From assembly GCA_025558095.1 (NCBI GenBank), contig JAIVFI010000012.1, positions 372,001 through 436,000 on the forward strand: a stretch of 64,000 nucleotides of DNA. The letters are read 5' to 3'. Each line of letters begins with the position of its first letter. The first letter of the stretch is position 1. Below, piece by piece: positions 53,351 through 63,849 of the stretch. Below the pieces are notes generated by a model. The model saw nothing but the letters and a program-made list of their open reading frames with translations. It was not told the DNA's origin and did not search any database. Position numbers and translations under genes: made by a program. Origin of the DNA: Hyaloraphidium curvatum (lineage: Eukaryota > Monoblepharomycota > Hyaloraphidiomycetes > Hyaloraphidiales > Hyaloraphidiaceae).

Positions 53351-53652
53351 CGTCGCGGAGGGCGGGCGCGGCGCTGGGAAGTGGCGGGGAAGCGAGTCGA
53401 GATAACGGTCCGGCCCCCGCGCTGGTCCCGGTCCCGGTCCCGACCCTGATCAGATGATTCACACCCGACCGAGATCGAGATCGGACCACTATCCATTGCT
53501 CATCGCCCATCTGGATTGCGATTTTTGTCATCAGGAGGCATCTGCCTTTCATTCGCGCCCCTTCGATCGGCCCTCCGCGCGTTTGCGTGGCACTCGCAGC
53601 CCCCCGGGACCACCGACTCGTCTCCAAATCGGGAGAAGTTCGCCTGCACGAC
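53351..53652. promoter_or_regulatory. Divergent promoter, guanine deaminase / FAD monooxygenase
   Basis: 302 bp between two divergent purine genes. AGATAA at 53400-53405 is a canonical GATA-factor site. CCGAGATCGAGATCGG at 53467-53482 is an imperfect inverted repeat with CCGA and TCGG ends that could suit a zinc-cluster regulator. Shared control of both genes is likely. Confidence 0.4.
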
Positions 53653-55155
53653 ATGGCGCCGCAGCAGCCGCGGTTCGCCATCGTGGGGGGCGGTCTCGGC
53701 GGCCTGGTGCTCGCGCTGGCCATCAAGAAGCACCTGGGCGTCACGCCGACGGTGTACGAGCAGGCGCCGAGCTTCGGTGGGCACCGCGCGATTCGCGCCC
53801 CGGACGCGCCCTGAGCCGCTCTCGCCCCGCAGATGCCGGCGTCGGAGGCGCCATCGGCATGTACGCCAACGGGCTGCGCGTCATCCGCGACATCTCGCCC
53901 GAACTGCTCGACCGCATCCGCGCAGACAGCAGGCCGTACGTGCACCGCAGGTGGATGCGCCACGACGGCTCAGAGGTCGCCGTGGGCGAGGAGCGCTACC
54001 TGGCGGAGTGGCCCACGCGCCGCGACGAGCTCGAGCTCGCGTCCATCGGCATCAGGCGGTGGCGCCTCCAGCAGGCCCTCTACGACGCCTGCCTGGCCGC
54101 GGACATCCCCGTCAAGCTCGGAGTTCGCGCCGAGCTGGACGGGCAGGATGCGGAAACGGGCGTGGTGCGCCTCAAGGTCGACGGGAAGACCGTCGAGGCC
54201 GATCTCGTGTTTGGGTGCGACGGCGTCCGGTCGGCGATCCGTGCGGCCCTGTTCCCCGCGTCGGAGCCCGACTACACGGGGGTGACGTGCCTCATGGGTG
54301 CGGCACCCTTCCGGCGTGAGAAGGACGGCATCTGCTTCCCGTCCTCGGCAACGACTCGGTGGGGGAGCACCTTATCTCCTGCGCCGCGCGTCACGCTAAT
54401 TCCTCATGCTGCTGGCTCGGCAGCAATCATGCTTGCTACTACAACACAGGGGACAACGAGCAGGTTTTCCAGATCTACTTCAGCACCCCCGAGCGGCCGG
54501 AGACGTGGCGGGCGCTCAGCAAGGAGGAGGGCAAGAAGGAGTGCGAGGCGCTCGCTGCGCAGCTCAAGTGGGCCCCCCTCTTGTCCGACGCCTGCGAAGC
54601 TAATCCTCACCGTGCCCCAGAGCCGACGGCTGGGACAAGCAGTTCGTCGACCCGCTCCTCCAGGCCGAATCCGTCCTCCGCGTCGGCCTGCGCTCCCGCA
54701 AGCCGATCCCCGTCTGGCACGACCGCCGCGTGATCCTCCTCGGCGACGCGGCCCACCCGCCCGTGCCGTACATCGGCCAGGGCGCCATGATGGCGATCGA
54801 GGACGCCGGCGTGCTGGTGTTCTGCCTGCGCGCGCTGTGCCAGCCCGCCTCGGGCGGTGCCTTCTCGTTCGCGCAGCTGGAGGACGCGGTGCGGCTGTAC
54901 GAGAAGCTGCGGTACCCGCGCACGGCCGAGACGCTCGCGAGGAGCGAGTCGCTGGGGAAAATGCAGGTGCAACGCGCCTCGGATCCCGACAGGGCCGAGG
55001 TGGAGAAGCGCGAGCGGGCACTGGCGGAGGAGGTGGCGGAGCTGGGGACGCTCAGGGTGATGAAGGCCGGGCCCGGCTACGACTACCGCGCGGAGGTCGC
55101 TAATGCGCTGGCGGAACACGTGCGCGGACGGGTGCTCGCGGAGGCACATCTCTGA
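53653..55155 (+). CDS. FAD-dependent aromatic-hydroxylase-type monooxygenase, candidate urate hydroxylase
   Basis: Four exons, 53653-53776, 53833-54358, 54424-54567 and 54621-55155, give 442 residues. The FAD motifs of group A flavin monooxygenases are in place: the dinucleotide-binding [17 protein letters not shown] at residue 8, [18 protein letters not shown] in the middle and [19 protein letters not shown] near 300. HpxO of Klebsiella, an FAD enzyme of this group, turns urate into 5-hydroxyisourate, the job of classical uricase. The cluster has xanthine dehydrogenase and 5-hydroxyisourate hydrolase but no uricase, so this gene is the natural candidate (inference from context). Salicylate-hydroxylase-like enzymes look similar. 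The second intron junction (54358/54424) is less conserved than the others. The gene ends 33 bp from the converging MOCOS gene. Confidence 0.8.
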
Positions 55156-55188
55156 TAGAAGGCTTGGAGAGACACAGCATGACACCAG

Positions 55189-57887
55189 CTAGCATGTACA
55201 CGGAATCGAAGGCGACGCTTCCACGATCGTGACGGGATCTCCAACGTTCAACATCCCCTCTCCCTTGCCCGAACTCCTGCTCAAGTCCTCGCGCCACATC
55301 AGGTGCGCACCAAATGTGATCTTGCCCTTCGCATTCTTCCGTTTGCGGGATAGGGTGCTGTAGGGCTCCGTCGTCTTGGTGCCGGTATCCTTTCAGAGAA
55401 CGACTCAGCATCGAGTCGATGGCAGAGCAAGGGAAAGACGCACCTGGTTGATGCTGACCATCAAGCACCTCCGGCAAGCGCCCAGCACCTGGAACACTTG
55501 GTCGCCTATCCGGAAGAGGTCCACGTCGTCCTCGAAGAACGGCGGCACGCCGTCGGAGTCCGCAAGTTCCAGGTTGGCACGGAAGCAGGCCGAGGGTATC
55601 GCGGCATGCGTCGTATCGGCCGCGATCCACTCGTTGACTTTGCGCGTGGATGACGAGCTGATTAGAAGGAACGGAGACTCGTTCGACAGGAGGAGTGGCA
55701 AGGGCGGCCCGTCGAAATGGGCATGTCGGCTCGATCCCGAGGACGGTTCGGCGATGTAGCGCTGGAGCTCGCAGGGCGTGCCGAGGAAAGAAGTGAACCA
55801 CTCGTCCGCGGCGGCGCTCACGTGCGCGACGGGTACGGTGTCACCACATACGCGGGCTTCAGAGGATGCGTCGAACGACGTGGGCCGTGGAAGCGGCAGA
55901 ACTAGGTCCGGCATCCCAGGCGCGGTGACTCGCAGGATCCCGGCGACGAGGTCCACGCTCGGCCTGATAAGGACCATCCTTGGCCACCGCTTTTGCGAGA
56001 GCGATATCTCCGTGCGCGGATCTACGACCATCCATTCGCGGTCGAAAGCCAGGCCGGTGGAACCGATGGTCCAGGATGAAACAGTCTGGCCAGCGCACGA
56101 CTTGATGGGATCTGCAGGACGGTCTGCTTCAGCCCGGCTGCCAATGAGCTTTGCGGTCGACAATGACTCACAGAGGGTCAGCTTATCCAGCCAAAGAGAC
56201 TGAGTCCGCAAGGAAACAGGGGTGCTTGTCAAGGAGACAGCCGCTTCCGACTCGGTATAGAAACGGCGAACAAACTCAACGAAGGCGAGCGCATCTGCGA
56301 GCGTAGAGCTGGCACCGAACGAGATACGTGCGATTCCTAGCGGACGGGCTTGCTCGTCGAACTCGTCTAGAAAGACGTGTAACAGTCAAGAACGACCCCT
56401 TGCCAATCGACGACCACTTCAGCTCACCATCGTCCCAACACGACAGCTGCTTATCGCGCATGCGTACGAGATCTTCGTCGTCGAACCCCGCTGCCGATAT
56501 CCACGCGCCCGTGTTGCAGAGACGTCCGGTACGCAGCTGAAATCCATTAATCGTGGCCAGTCGGTCGAATTGCACATGTCCGCTGTGAGCCCCCCGTGAA
56601 TCGAGCAGCGAGAAACCAATGGTCGCCCCGGGTTGCTCCAAATAATAGCCCATATGGCGTCGGAAAACCGGCGAGCCGTTCGCGTGCCTCAGTGCGCCGA
56701 GCGCATCCGCTACAAAGGATGCGAGGCTGGTGGCGTGCGCAGACACCAGTGAATGCGATCCATAGAGAGCGCGGTGCGTGTCAAGTGCGTGTCCGAGCCC
56801 AACGATATCCAGGAAAGGCAGCGTGCCAGCCTCCAAACGCTCATGCACGGTCGGCTTGTATCCAGCTCCCCGCCTCCGCGTCACCCAGAACGGCGACCCT
56901 GTCGAAAATCCTTCCACGGTGCCGCCTCCGAAGTACGCGTCGTTGGAAAGCAGATGGCCGGACGCGCGCTTCACGACGAGGGCACCGAGCCCCGTCGGCC
57001 AACCCTAAATGGGATAGGTTAACTTCATCGCCACGGCGGCGACGCTTGCACTCATCAACTCACGAAGAGCTTGTAGAACGACATGGCGATGAAGTCGGGA
57101 GCCAGACGCGACTCCAAGGCTCCGAGGTTCAGCACATTCGTCGAAAGGTAGGCGGCGGCATCGACCAAGACAGCCGTCTTTGGTGAACGCTGCTTGATCT
57201 TCCGACAAAGTTCCAAGCCCAAACGTGCGCCCGTAGCGTTGCACTGCGCCGGATAGGCGGCCAGGCACAGCACATCGGGTTCGTCCGACCATCCGCCAAG
57301 CATCTCGGCCTCCTCGAGGGCCTGAACGTCCACTCCGTTGGCCAGAGCGAGACCCCGAATGCCCACGAGACTGGTGTGCGAGTTCTTCAGGTATCGCAAA
57401 CGCGTGCGTCCTTCCCGACGCCAGGGAAAGGCATCCCCGACGAGCTTCAGCGAGGATGTTGCGCCGGACGTGAAGACCACGTCCCATTCCTTGGCCCGCT
57501 CCGATTCGAGGCCGAAAAGCTCAACAAGCACCCGTGTTCGGACGCGGTCGATGGCCAGGCTGGTGGCGACCGCGGCCGTCGACCGGGAGTGGGGGTTCGA
57601 GTAGAGGGTCGAGGACATGTCCGAAAGGAAGGCCTGTACGGCAGCCGGCGGCGCAGGAGGCGACGCCGCATAGTCCAGATAGACCGTGTCTGTCGTTCCG
57701 ACATGCGGGGCAGGGGCAGGGCATTGCCAGGCGTCAGCTTGAGCGACAGGGACGGTGCGCGGGATGCACCTTGCAAGGCCGGGAACTCCCTCTCCCGCCG
57801 CCTCTCGAACTCGTCGGCATCGCCGTACCCATAGCCTGCATCTTGCAGCTTCCGCCGCAGCTCGGCGATTGGATCGTCCGCGGTCAT
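55189..57887 (-). CDS. MOCOS: Molybdenum cofactor sulfurase (MOCOS/HxB)
   Basis: Six exons, 57887-57770, 57689-57064, 57004-56428, 56366-56172, 56111-55444 and 55389-55189, give 794 residues. The N-terminal half is a PLP-dependent NifS-like desulfurase: TVYLDYAASPPAP, TSGATSSLKLVGDAF, VLVDAAAYLS, and the PLP Lys246 in AMSFYKLFGWPTGLGAL formed across a splice. The C-terminal half is a MOSC domain: KLTLYPIKSCAG across another splice, LAFDREWMVVD, CFRANLEL and CRRCLMVSINQ. This is the full two-domain MOCOS that puts the terminal sulfur on the molybdenum cofactor of xanthine dehydrogenase, which is inactive without it. It is divergent from the xanthine dehydrogenase gene with 182 bp between the two starts. 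Introns are 54-80 bp. Confidence 0.95.
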
Positions 57888-58069
57888 TCGTTCATCTCCC
57901 GCCCGACTTTCGAAACTTCCGCTGTTCCTCTCCAAAAAATGCGTGAACTCCCTTGTCCTCGCGTGAATCTCCGCTGGCACGACTCAGCCACTCGCGATAA
58001 CCAGAAAGTCAAGTCGACCAAGTCCGAGCACGTCCCGCCTCCGGAGGACACGTCGGGGCTCGGTAGAAG
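57888..58069. promoter_or_regulatory. Divergent promoter, MOCOS / xanthine dehydrogenase
   Basis: 182 bp separate the starts of the enzyme and its cofactor-activating partner. CGATAA at 57995-58000 fits HGATAR. CCTCCGGAGG at 58038-58047 is a perfect 10-bp palindrome with CGG/CCG halves as zinc-cluster factors like. A UaY-type TCGG-N6-CCGA site was not seen. Confidence 0.4.
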
Positions 58070-61000
58070 ATGGAGGGGACGCAGTTTTCCAGCGTGCTCC
58101 GGTTCTACTTGAACGGCCAACGCGTGGTTCTGGACGGCGACTCTGTCGACCCGGACACGACGCTTCTCACCTATCTTCGCGGAATCGGCCTGACGGGGAC
58201 GAAGCTGGGATGCGGGGAAGGCGGCTGCGGGGCATGCACGGGTAGGATTGACCGATGACTCGTCCTAGTCGCGGCAAATGCTCACGAGACGGCGTCGGAT
58301 CAGTCGTGCTGCAAAGCCGGAACCCCGCGACGGGAAAGATAGAGTGGGTACCTACCTCGCTCGATCTTCGACGCAACTAACGCTCATTGATTCAGGCACC
58401 GCGCAATCAATGCCTGCCTGGCTCCCCTCGTGTCCGGTACGACGAAGTTCGGTCTCTTCGCTATCTCGTCCTCATCGACCCCTGTTTCCTTCAGTTGACG
58501 GCCGACATGTCATCACCATTGAAGGTAATTGCCGCTGGCCAACGATCCAAGCGAACTCGCGTGCTGAACGGTCCGCCAGCCCTGGGCAACTCCGAGAACC
58601 CTCACCCGCTCCAGGAGCGCATGTGGAAGCTCTCGGGCTCACAGTGCGGCTTCTGCACCCCCGGTATCGTGATGAACGTTTACGCCCTTCTCCGTGAGGC
58701 CGCCTACCGCGGGGCGCTCACCGTCGAGGACATAGAGCTGGAGGGCGCGCTGGACGGCAACCTGTGCCGCTGGTGGGTCGAGCGACGTATCCGGCACCGC
58801 GTCGAATTAATTCCCTCTTTTCAGCACCGGCTACGCTCCCATCTTCGCAGCCGTGAAGAGCTTCGTGGGATCTTACTTGTCCAAGGTCTCGCCGACGGCA
58901 AACGGCGACAGTGGGCGGGACGCCGAAGTCGAACTGCCGTTCAACTACGAAGCTGCGGGTCTGCTGTCCGAAAAGCCGGCAGCCGCTCAGTGTTGCACCC
59001 ACGACCAGCCAGTCAACGGAGCCCATGAATCTGCCCCGGCTGCCGGGAAAGGCTGTGGCCGATCGGACTGCTGTCAGCTCAATGGCGGGTTAAACGGCAC
59101 GGCGGAAAGCGCGGCACCCAAGCGCGCGTTTCCTCTCTTCGAGTTCAAGCCTTATCGACCTGGCACCGAGTTGATCTTCCCGCCTGCTTTGATGACGCAC
59201 AAGCTGGAGCCGCTCAAATTCGGTTCCAAATCTCGCCTATGGTACCGGCCGACGACTTTGGACCAGCTATTGGCCCTCAAGAAGGCTTTTCCGGACGCCA
59301 AGCTGGTTGGCGGCAGCTCGGAGATTGCCATCGAGGTCGGCATCTTGGGCCGAAAGTACCCGACGTGCATCTTCGTCGGCGATGTTCCGGAACTCCAGAG
59401 CGTGTCACCTGTGGTGTCCGGCTCGGACTCTCCGAACCTCACGTTCGGGGCGAATCTTCCCCTTTCCGACCTCGAGGAGCTTTGCAAGACGCTGTCGAAG
59501 GAGCTGCCTTCTAACCAGTCTGGGCCGGTGAAAGCCATTCGCGATCAGCTTCGGTAGGAGGCTGTGTGCTAGCCGATTGCTCTTCCTGACCACGGTCATG
59601 CAGGTACTTTGCGGGGCGCCAAGTGCGCAACGCCGCTTCCGTGGGCGGCAACATCGCTACGGCGTCGCCGATCTCGGACTTGAACCCGGTCTGGATCGCC
59701 ACCGGAGCCAAAGTGGTCGCAGCCAGTGCGGCGCAGGGCGAGTTTGAGCTCCCGGTCGATACCTTCTTCGTTGGCTACCGCAAGACCCAGCTGCCTTCGG
59801 ATGCGGTCATCGTCCGCGTTGTCGTACCGCTCAATGGCTCCCCGGAGCGTGAATACGTGCGAGCTTTCAAGCAGGCCAAGCGCAAAGATGACGATATCTC
59901 CATTGTGTGTTCCTGCATGTTCTTGAGGCTCGGTTCCGACAACGCGATTACGGCGGTTCGACTGGCTTTCGGCGGCATGGCGGCGATCACGGTGCAGGCC
60001 CCAAAGACGGAGGCGTTCCTGCTCGGTGAGATCGATGCGATGTCGTCCAAAGCTCGTGCTGACCGCCAGAAAAGGCAAACCGCTGACGTCCGAAACGGTC
60101 GAGGGCGCCATTGACGTTCTCAGCGGCGAGTTTGATCTGCCCCACGACGTTCCTGGAGGTGAGCAAACCGTTTCGATTGTCACGGCGGGTCTTGATTCCT
60201 CGGGCACAGGCATGGCATCGTATCGCCGCACTTTGGCGATGTCTTTCCTCTTCAGATTCTTTGCCTCTGCTGCAGAACAGTTCGGCATTCAGTTCGGATC
60301 CATGGGTGCCAATGTCGACGGCGATCTCACGGATTCGATCCACCGCAACATCAGCTCTTCGAGCCGCGATAACTCGGACCCGTATGCTCTTGCGACGTTG
60401 GGCCAGCAAATTCCTCACAGCTCGGGCTTAAAGCACGTCACCGGAGAGGGTAGGTTGCGTCGGCGTAGCAGGTTCACACTCCCCACCTAATGCTTCCGCA
60501 CAGCTGTCTACGTCGACGACATGCCGACGGTCGGCAACGAGGCATACTTGGCACTTGTTTTGTCGGACCGCGCTCACGCGAAGATTGTTTCGGTCGACCC
60601 CTCAGCTGCACTCGCGGAGGACGGCGTCATTTCTTACGTTGATCACCGGGACCTTGCTAGCCCAAAGGCAAACATCTGGGGGCCATCCGCCACGGCCATG
60701 GACGAGACCTTCTTCGCAGTCGACGAGGTCATCGCCCACGGGCAGATCATTGGCGCAATCGTCGCCAAGACGAAGATCATTGCCGTCAAAGCTGCGAGGC
60801 TGGTGAAGGTCCAGTACGAGGACTTGCCGTATATCTTGACGATCGAGGAGGTTCGGCAGTGTTGTCGGCGCGTGGCGTTCGCCAGTCTAAACGCAGATTA
60901 CTTCCGCCAGGCGATCGAGGCTCGGTCTTTCTTCCCCCAGTATGATCGCCGCATCGCGCGAGGCGACGAGATCGAGGAAGCCCTCGCGCGGTGCGACCAC

Positions 61001-63071
61001 GTCGTGGAGGGCTCGACACGTACAGGTGGCCAAGAGCACTTCTATCTGGAGACGAACGCGTGCCTCGTGGTACCTAAGCTGGAAGGCGGAGAGATGGAGG
61101 TCTTTTCCTCGACCCAGGCCCTGAATGACACACAAAAGTGGGTCGCACAGGTCACTGGCGTTCCGCGAAATCGCATCGTTGCGCGCGGGAAGCGTTTGGG
61201 AGGCGGCTTTGGCGGCAAAGAAAGCAGGACTGCAATGCTGGCGGCTGTCTGCGCTGTTGCGGCCAAGAAGCTGCGGCGACCGATCAGGTCAATGATGGAC
61301 CGCGACGTCGACATCCGGACCACGGGGCAGCGGCATCCTGTTCTTGCGGAGTGGAAGGTCGGGTTCACGAAAGAAGGGAAGCTGCAGGCGCTGCAGTGCA
61401 CGTGAGTCTCTGCACTTTAGCCAGTACTTCTCTGTGATGTGACGCAAAACCCTGCCAGAACCTACGTGAATGGTGGTTACTCAATTGACCTCTCCATCGG
61501 TGTCTGCGATCGGGCCCTCGCCCATCTGGACAACACGTACTACATCCCGCACTTTGACGCGCGAGGCAAGATATGCCGAACAAACACCGTCAGCAACACT
61601 GCATTCCGCGGGTTCGGCGGACCGCAGGGGATGTTCATCGCCGAGTCTTACATCGAGAAGATTGCGCACACGCTCAAGATGGACGTCGACCGCGTGCGCG
61701 AGATAAACCTGTATACCGAAGGACAGCGCACGCCGTTCCACCAGCAGGTGCTCGACTGGCATATCCCGCGCATGATCAAGGAATGCGCTGCCGAAAGCGA
61801 CTACGTGCGCCGCAAAGCCGAGGTGGCCGCGTTCAACAAGACGCACCGTTGGCGAAAGCGGGGGATCTGTCTTGTGCCGACCAAGTTCGGCCTTGCATTC
61901 GGCATCAAGTTTCTGAACCAGGCCGGTGCTCTCGTGCACATCTATACGGACGGATCGGTGCTCGTCGCTCACGGAGGAACAGAGAGTGAGGCTCCGGGAT
62001 CTTGGCTTCGCCGATCGGCGGCTGATCCTTCCTTCTGCCGCTGTTGTCAGTGGGTCAAGGACTGTACACCAAGTGCACCCAGATTGCCGCGCAAGAGCTC
62101 GGAGTGCCGCACGACTCGGTGTTTACCTCCGAATCTTCTACCAACACCGTTCCGAACACCGTTCCGACGGCTGCTTCGGCAGGCAGCGATTTGAATGGCT
62201 ATGCGGTGAGCATTGGTCCGTCGTGGTGTCGCGCTCGTCCTAATGTGGTTTTAGGTTTACAATGCGTGCAAAGAGTTGAATGAGCGCCTCAAGCCTTATC
62301 GTGAGAAGCTCGGACCGGACGCATCAATGGCTGCCCTCGCCTCTGCGGCTTTCATGGACCGCGTCAACCTGTCGGCGACCGGATTCTGGGGCCCGCCCGA
62401 GCTCGGATACGTCTGGCGCAGCTACGACGAAGGCGGGGGACGCGACGACGAGGGCAAGGTTGGTCCCCTGTTCATGTACTTCACTCAGGGCGTGGCGGCC
62501 AGTGAAGTCGAGGTGGACATCCTTACTGGAGACCACACGGTGCTCCGAACGGACATCAAGATGGATGTTGGAAAGAGCCTGAACCCAGCCATCGATTACG
62601 GGCAAATCGAAGGGGCGTTCGTGCAAGGGATGGGGTGGTCGACGATCGAAGAGTCTCTGTGGCTCAAGAACGGAGCCATCTTCACTGCCGGACCTGGAAC
62701 CTACAAGATCCCCGGTTTCGCGGACACGCCGCAACAGTTCCACGTGCGTTTGCTCAAGGGAGTCGAATGGCCGAACCTCAAGTCCATTCGCTCATCGAAA
62801 GGCATCGGAGTGGGTGCGGCCGCCGTACGAGCTGCGTTTCCCCGACTGACGTTGGCGATAGGAACCTCCGCTGTTCCTGGGGTGCTCCGTCGCGATCGCC
62901 ATCCGCGACGCCCTTCGATCGGCGCGCGCCGATGCCGGGATCGACGACGTCCAGGACTTCCGCCTTCCGCTCACTTCTGAGCGGATTCGGCTCGCGGCGG
63001 GCGACTTTTTGGCGCAGAAGGGCAAGGTGGAGGCGAAGGAGGGCCAGAAGGGTTGGTTCGTTCCGTTTTGA
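58070..63071 (+). CDS. XDH: Xanthine dehydrogenase
   Basis: Fifteen exons (58070-58241, 58304-58343, 58396-58436, 58495-58524, 58580-58772, 58825-59553, 59604-60025, 60075-60158, 60210-60449, 60504-60850, 60911-61401, 61459-61985, 62051-62205, 62255-62809, 62862-63071) give 1,411 residues, close to fungal family size. Order: plant-type [2Fe-2S] with Cys48/53/56 ([10 protein letters not shown]), second cluster [11 protein letters not shown] and GNLCRCTGYAP, FAD domain ([31 protein letters not shown]), then the molybdopterin domains with [26 protein letters not shown] (substrate Arg), HGGTEMGQGLYTK and GIGEPPLFLG (catalytic Glu). It oxidises hypoxanthine to xanthine and urate. Five exons are under 90 bp, so naive gene finders will break it. 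Phases are consistent throughout. It is divergent from MOCOS. Confidence 0.96.
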
Positions 63072-63145
63072 GCGGCTCGCACGCGGTCTGGAGGAGAGCT
63101 GTAGTAGCTGATTGAATGATCTGTCGCATTGCTGGACGGAATTGA

Positions 63146-63151
63146 AGATAG
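63146..63151 (+). promoter_or_regulatory. AGATAG GATA-type site upstream of HIU hydrolase
   Basis: An HGATAR match 107 bp before the 5-hydroxyisourate hydrolase start codon, in the 186-bp gap after xanthine dehydrogenase. Confidence 0.25.
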
Positions 63152-63257
63152 AAGGAAGAGGAACAGGGCCTCGGGAGTCATTTGCGCTTCAGCGTGCGTG
63201 GATGACGGGGTGTCCTGTCATCTTGTCACGCACCACTGCGGCAATCTTCCCTGAATC

Positions 63258-63656
63258 ATGGCGTCTCGCGCCAAGCTGAGCACTCATGTTCTTGACACGA
63301 CCCATGGCATTCCGGCTGCGAACATGCGGGTAGATTTGTACTCCGTGTCGACCTCGCAGGACGGATCGCGTTCCCTGAACCACGTCAAGACTGTGCGGAC
63401 AAACTCGGACGGTCGCAACGACGGAGGCCCGCTCCTGTCCGCGGAGGAGCTGCGCGTTGGCGAATTCGAGCTGCATTTCCACGTGGCGGAGTACTTTAGC
63501 GCTTATCGCGCGGCGCACGGGGAACCGGCACCCTCCGCTGGGGTCTCGTTCCTGAACATCGTACCTATCGCTTTCGGAATCCCGGACGCTTCGCAAGGGT
63601 ATCACGTGCCATTGCTGTGTTCGGAATGGTCCTACTCGACCTACCGCGGAAGCTAG
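63258..63656 (+). CDS. 5-hydroxyisourate hydrolase (transthyretin-like)
   Basis: An intronless gene of 132 residues. [17 protein letters not shown] at the start and the C-terminal tetrapeptide YRGS are diagnostic of HIU hydrolase and separate it from true transthyretin. The catalytic His near the start (STHVLD), Arg and a second His ([10 protein letters not shown] region) and the C-terminal Tyr-Arg-Gly-Ser are present. It opens the ring of 5-hydroxyisourate to OHCU, the substrate of the first domain of the fusion gene at 42142. No peroxisomal PTS1 is possible because the end is YRGS; an N-terminal PTS2-like nonapeptide is not obvious. Confidence 0.96.
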   Translation: MASRAKLSTHVLDTTHGIPAANMRVDLYSVSTSQDGSRSLNHVKTVRTNSDGRNDGGPLLSAEELRVGEFELHFHVAEYFSAYRAAHGEPAPSAGVSFLNIVPIAFGIPDASQGYHVPLLCSEWSYSTYRGS

Positions 63657-63849
63657 ACCTAGGCTGGGCTGCCCCTCCGGATTCGGGGGGAAAACGGACT
63701 GATGCGCGGATGGGTCACGAGCTTTGCAGCGTACGATCTAGATGTAGTCTAATGGCAATGACATCCGCTGGACTTGCCCGGTCAGGTCGACGGGGGACGC
63801 GCGGGCAATCGTCATCGCCAGAACCGCGGCGGAGCGCACATCACCCGAC

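Noticed and set aside
53467-53482. UaY-type purine regulator site in the divergent promoter
   Set aside because: The halves are CCGA-N8-TCGG, not the known TCGG-N6-CCGA order and spacing, so I do not call it a UaY site.
58242-58579. Frameshifted or broken N-terminus of xanthine dehydrogenase
   Set aside because: Four micro-exons (30-41 bp for three of them) with correct phase restore the whole iron-sulfur region, so it is not a pseudogene.
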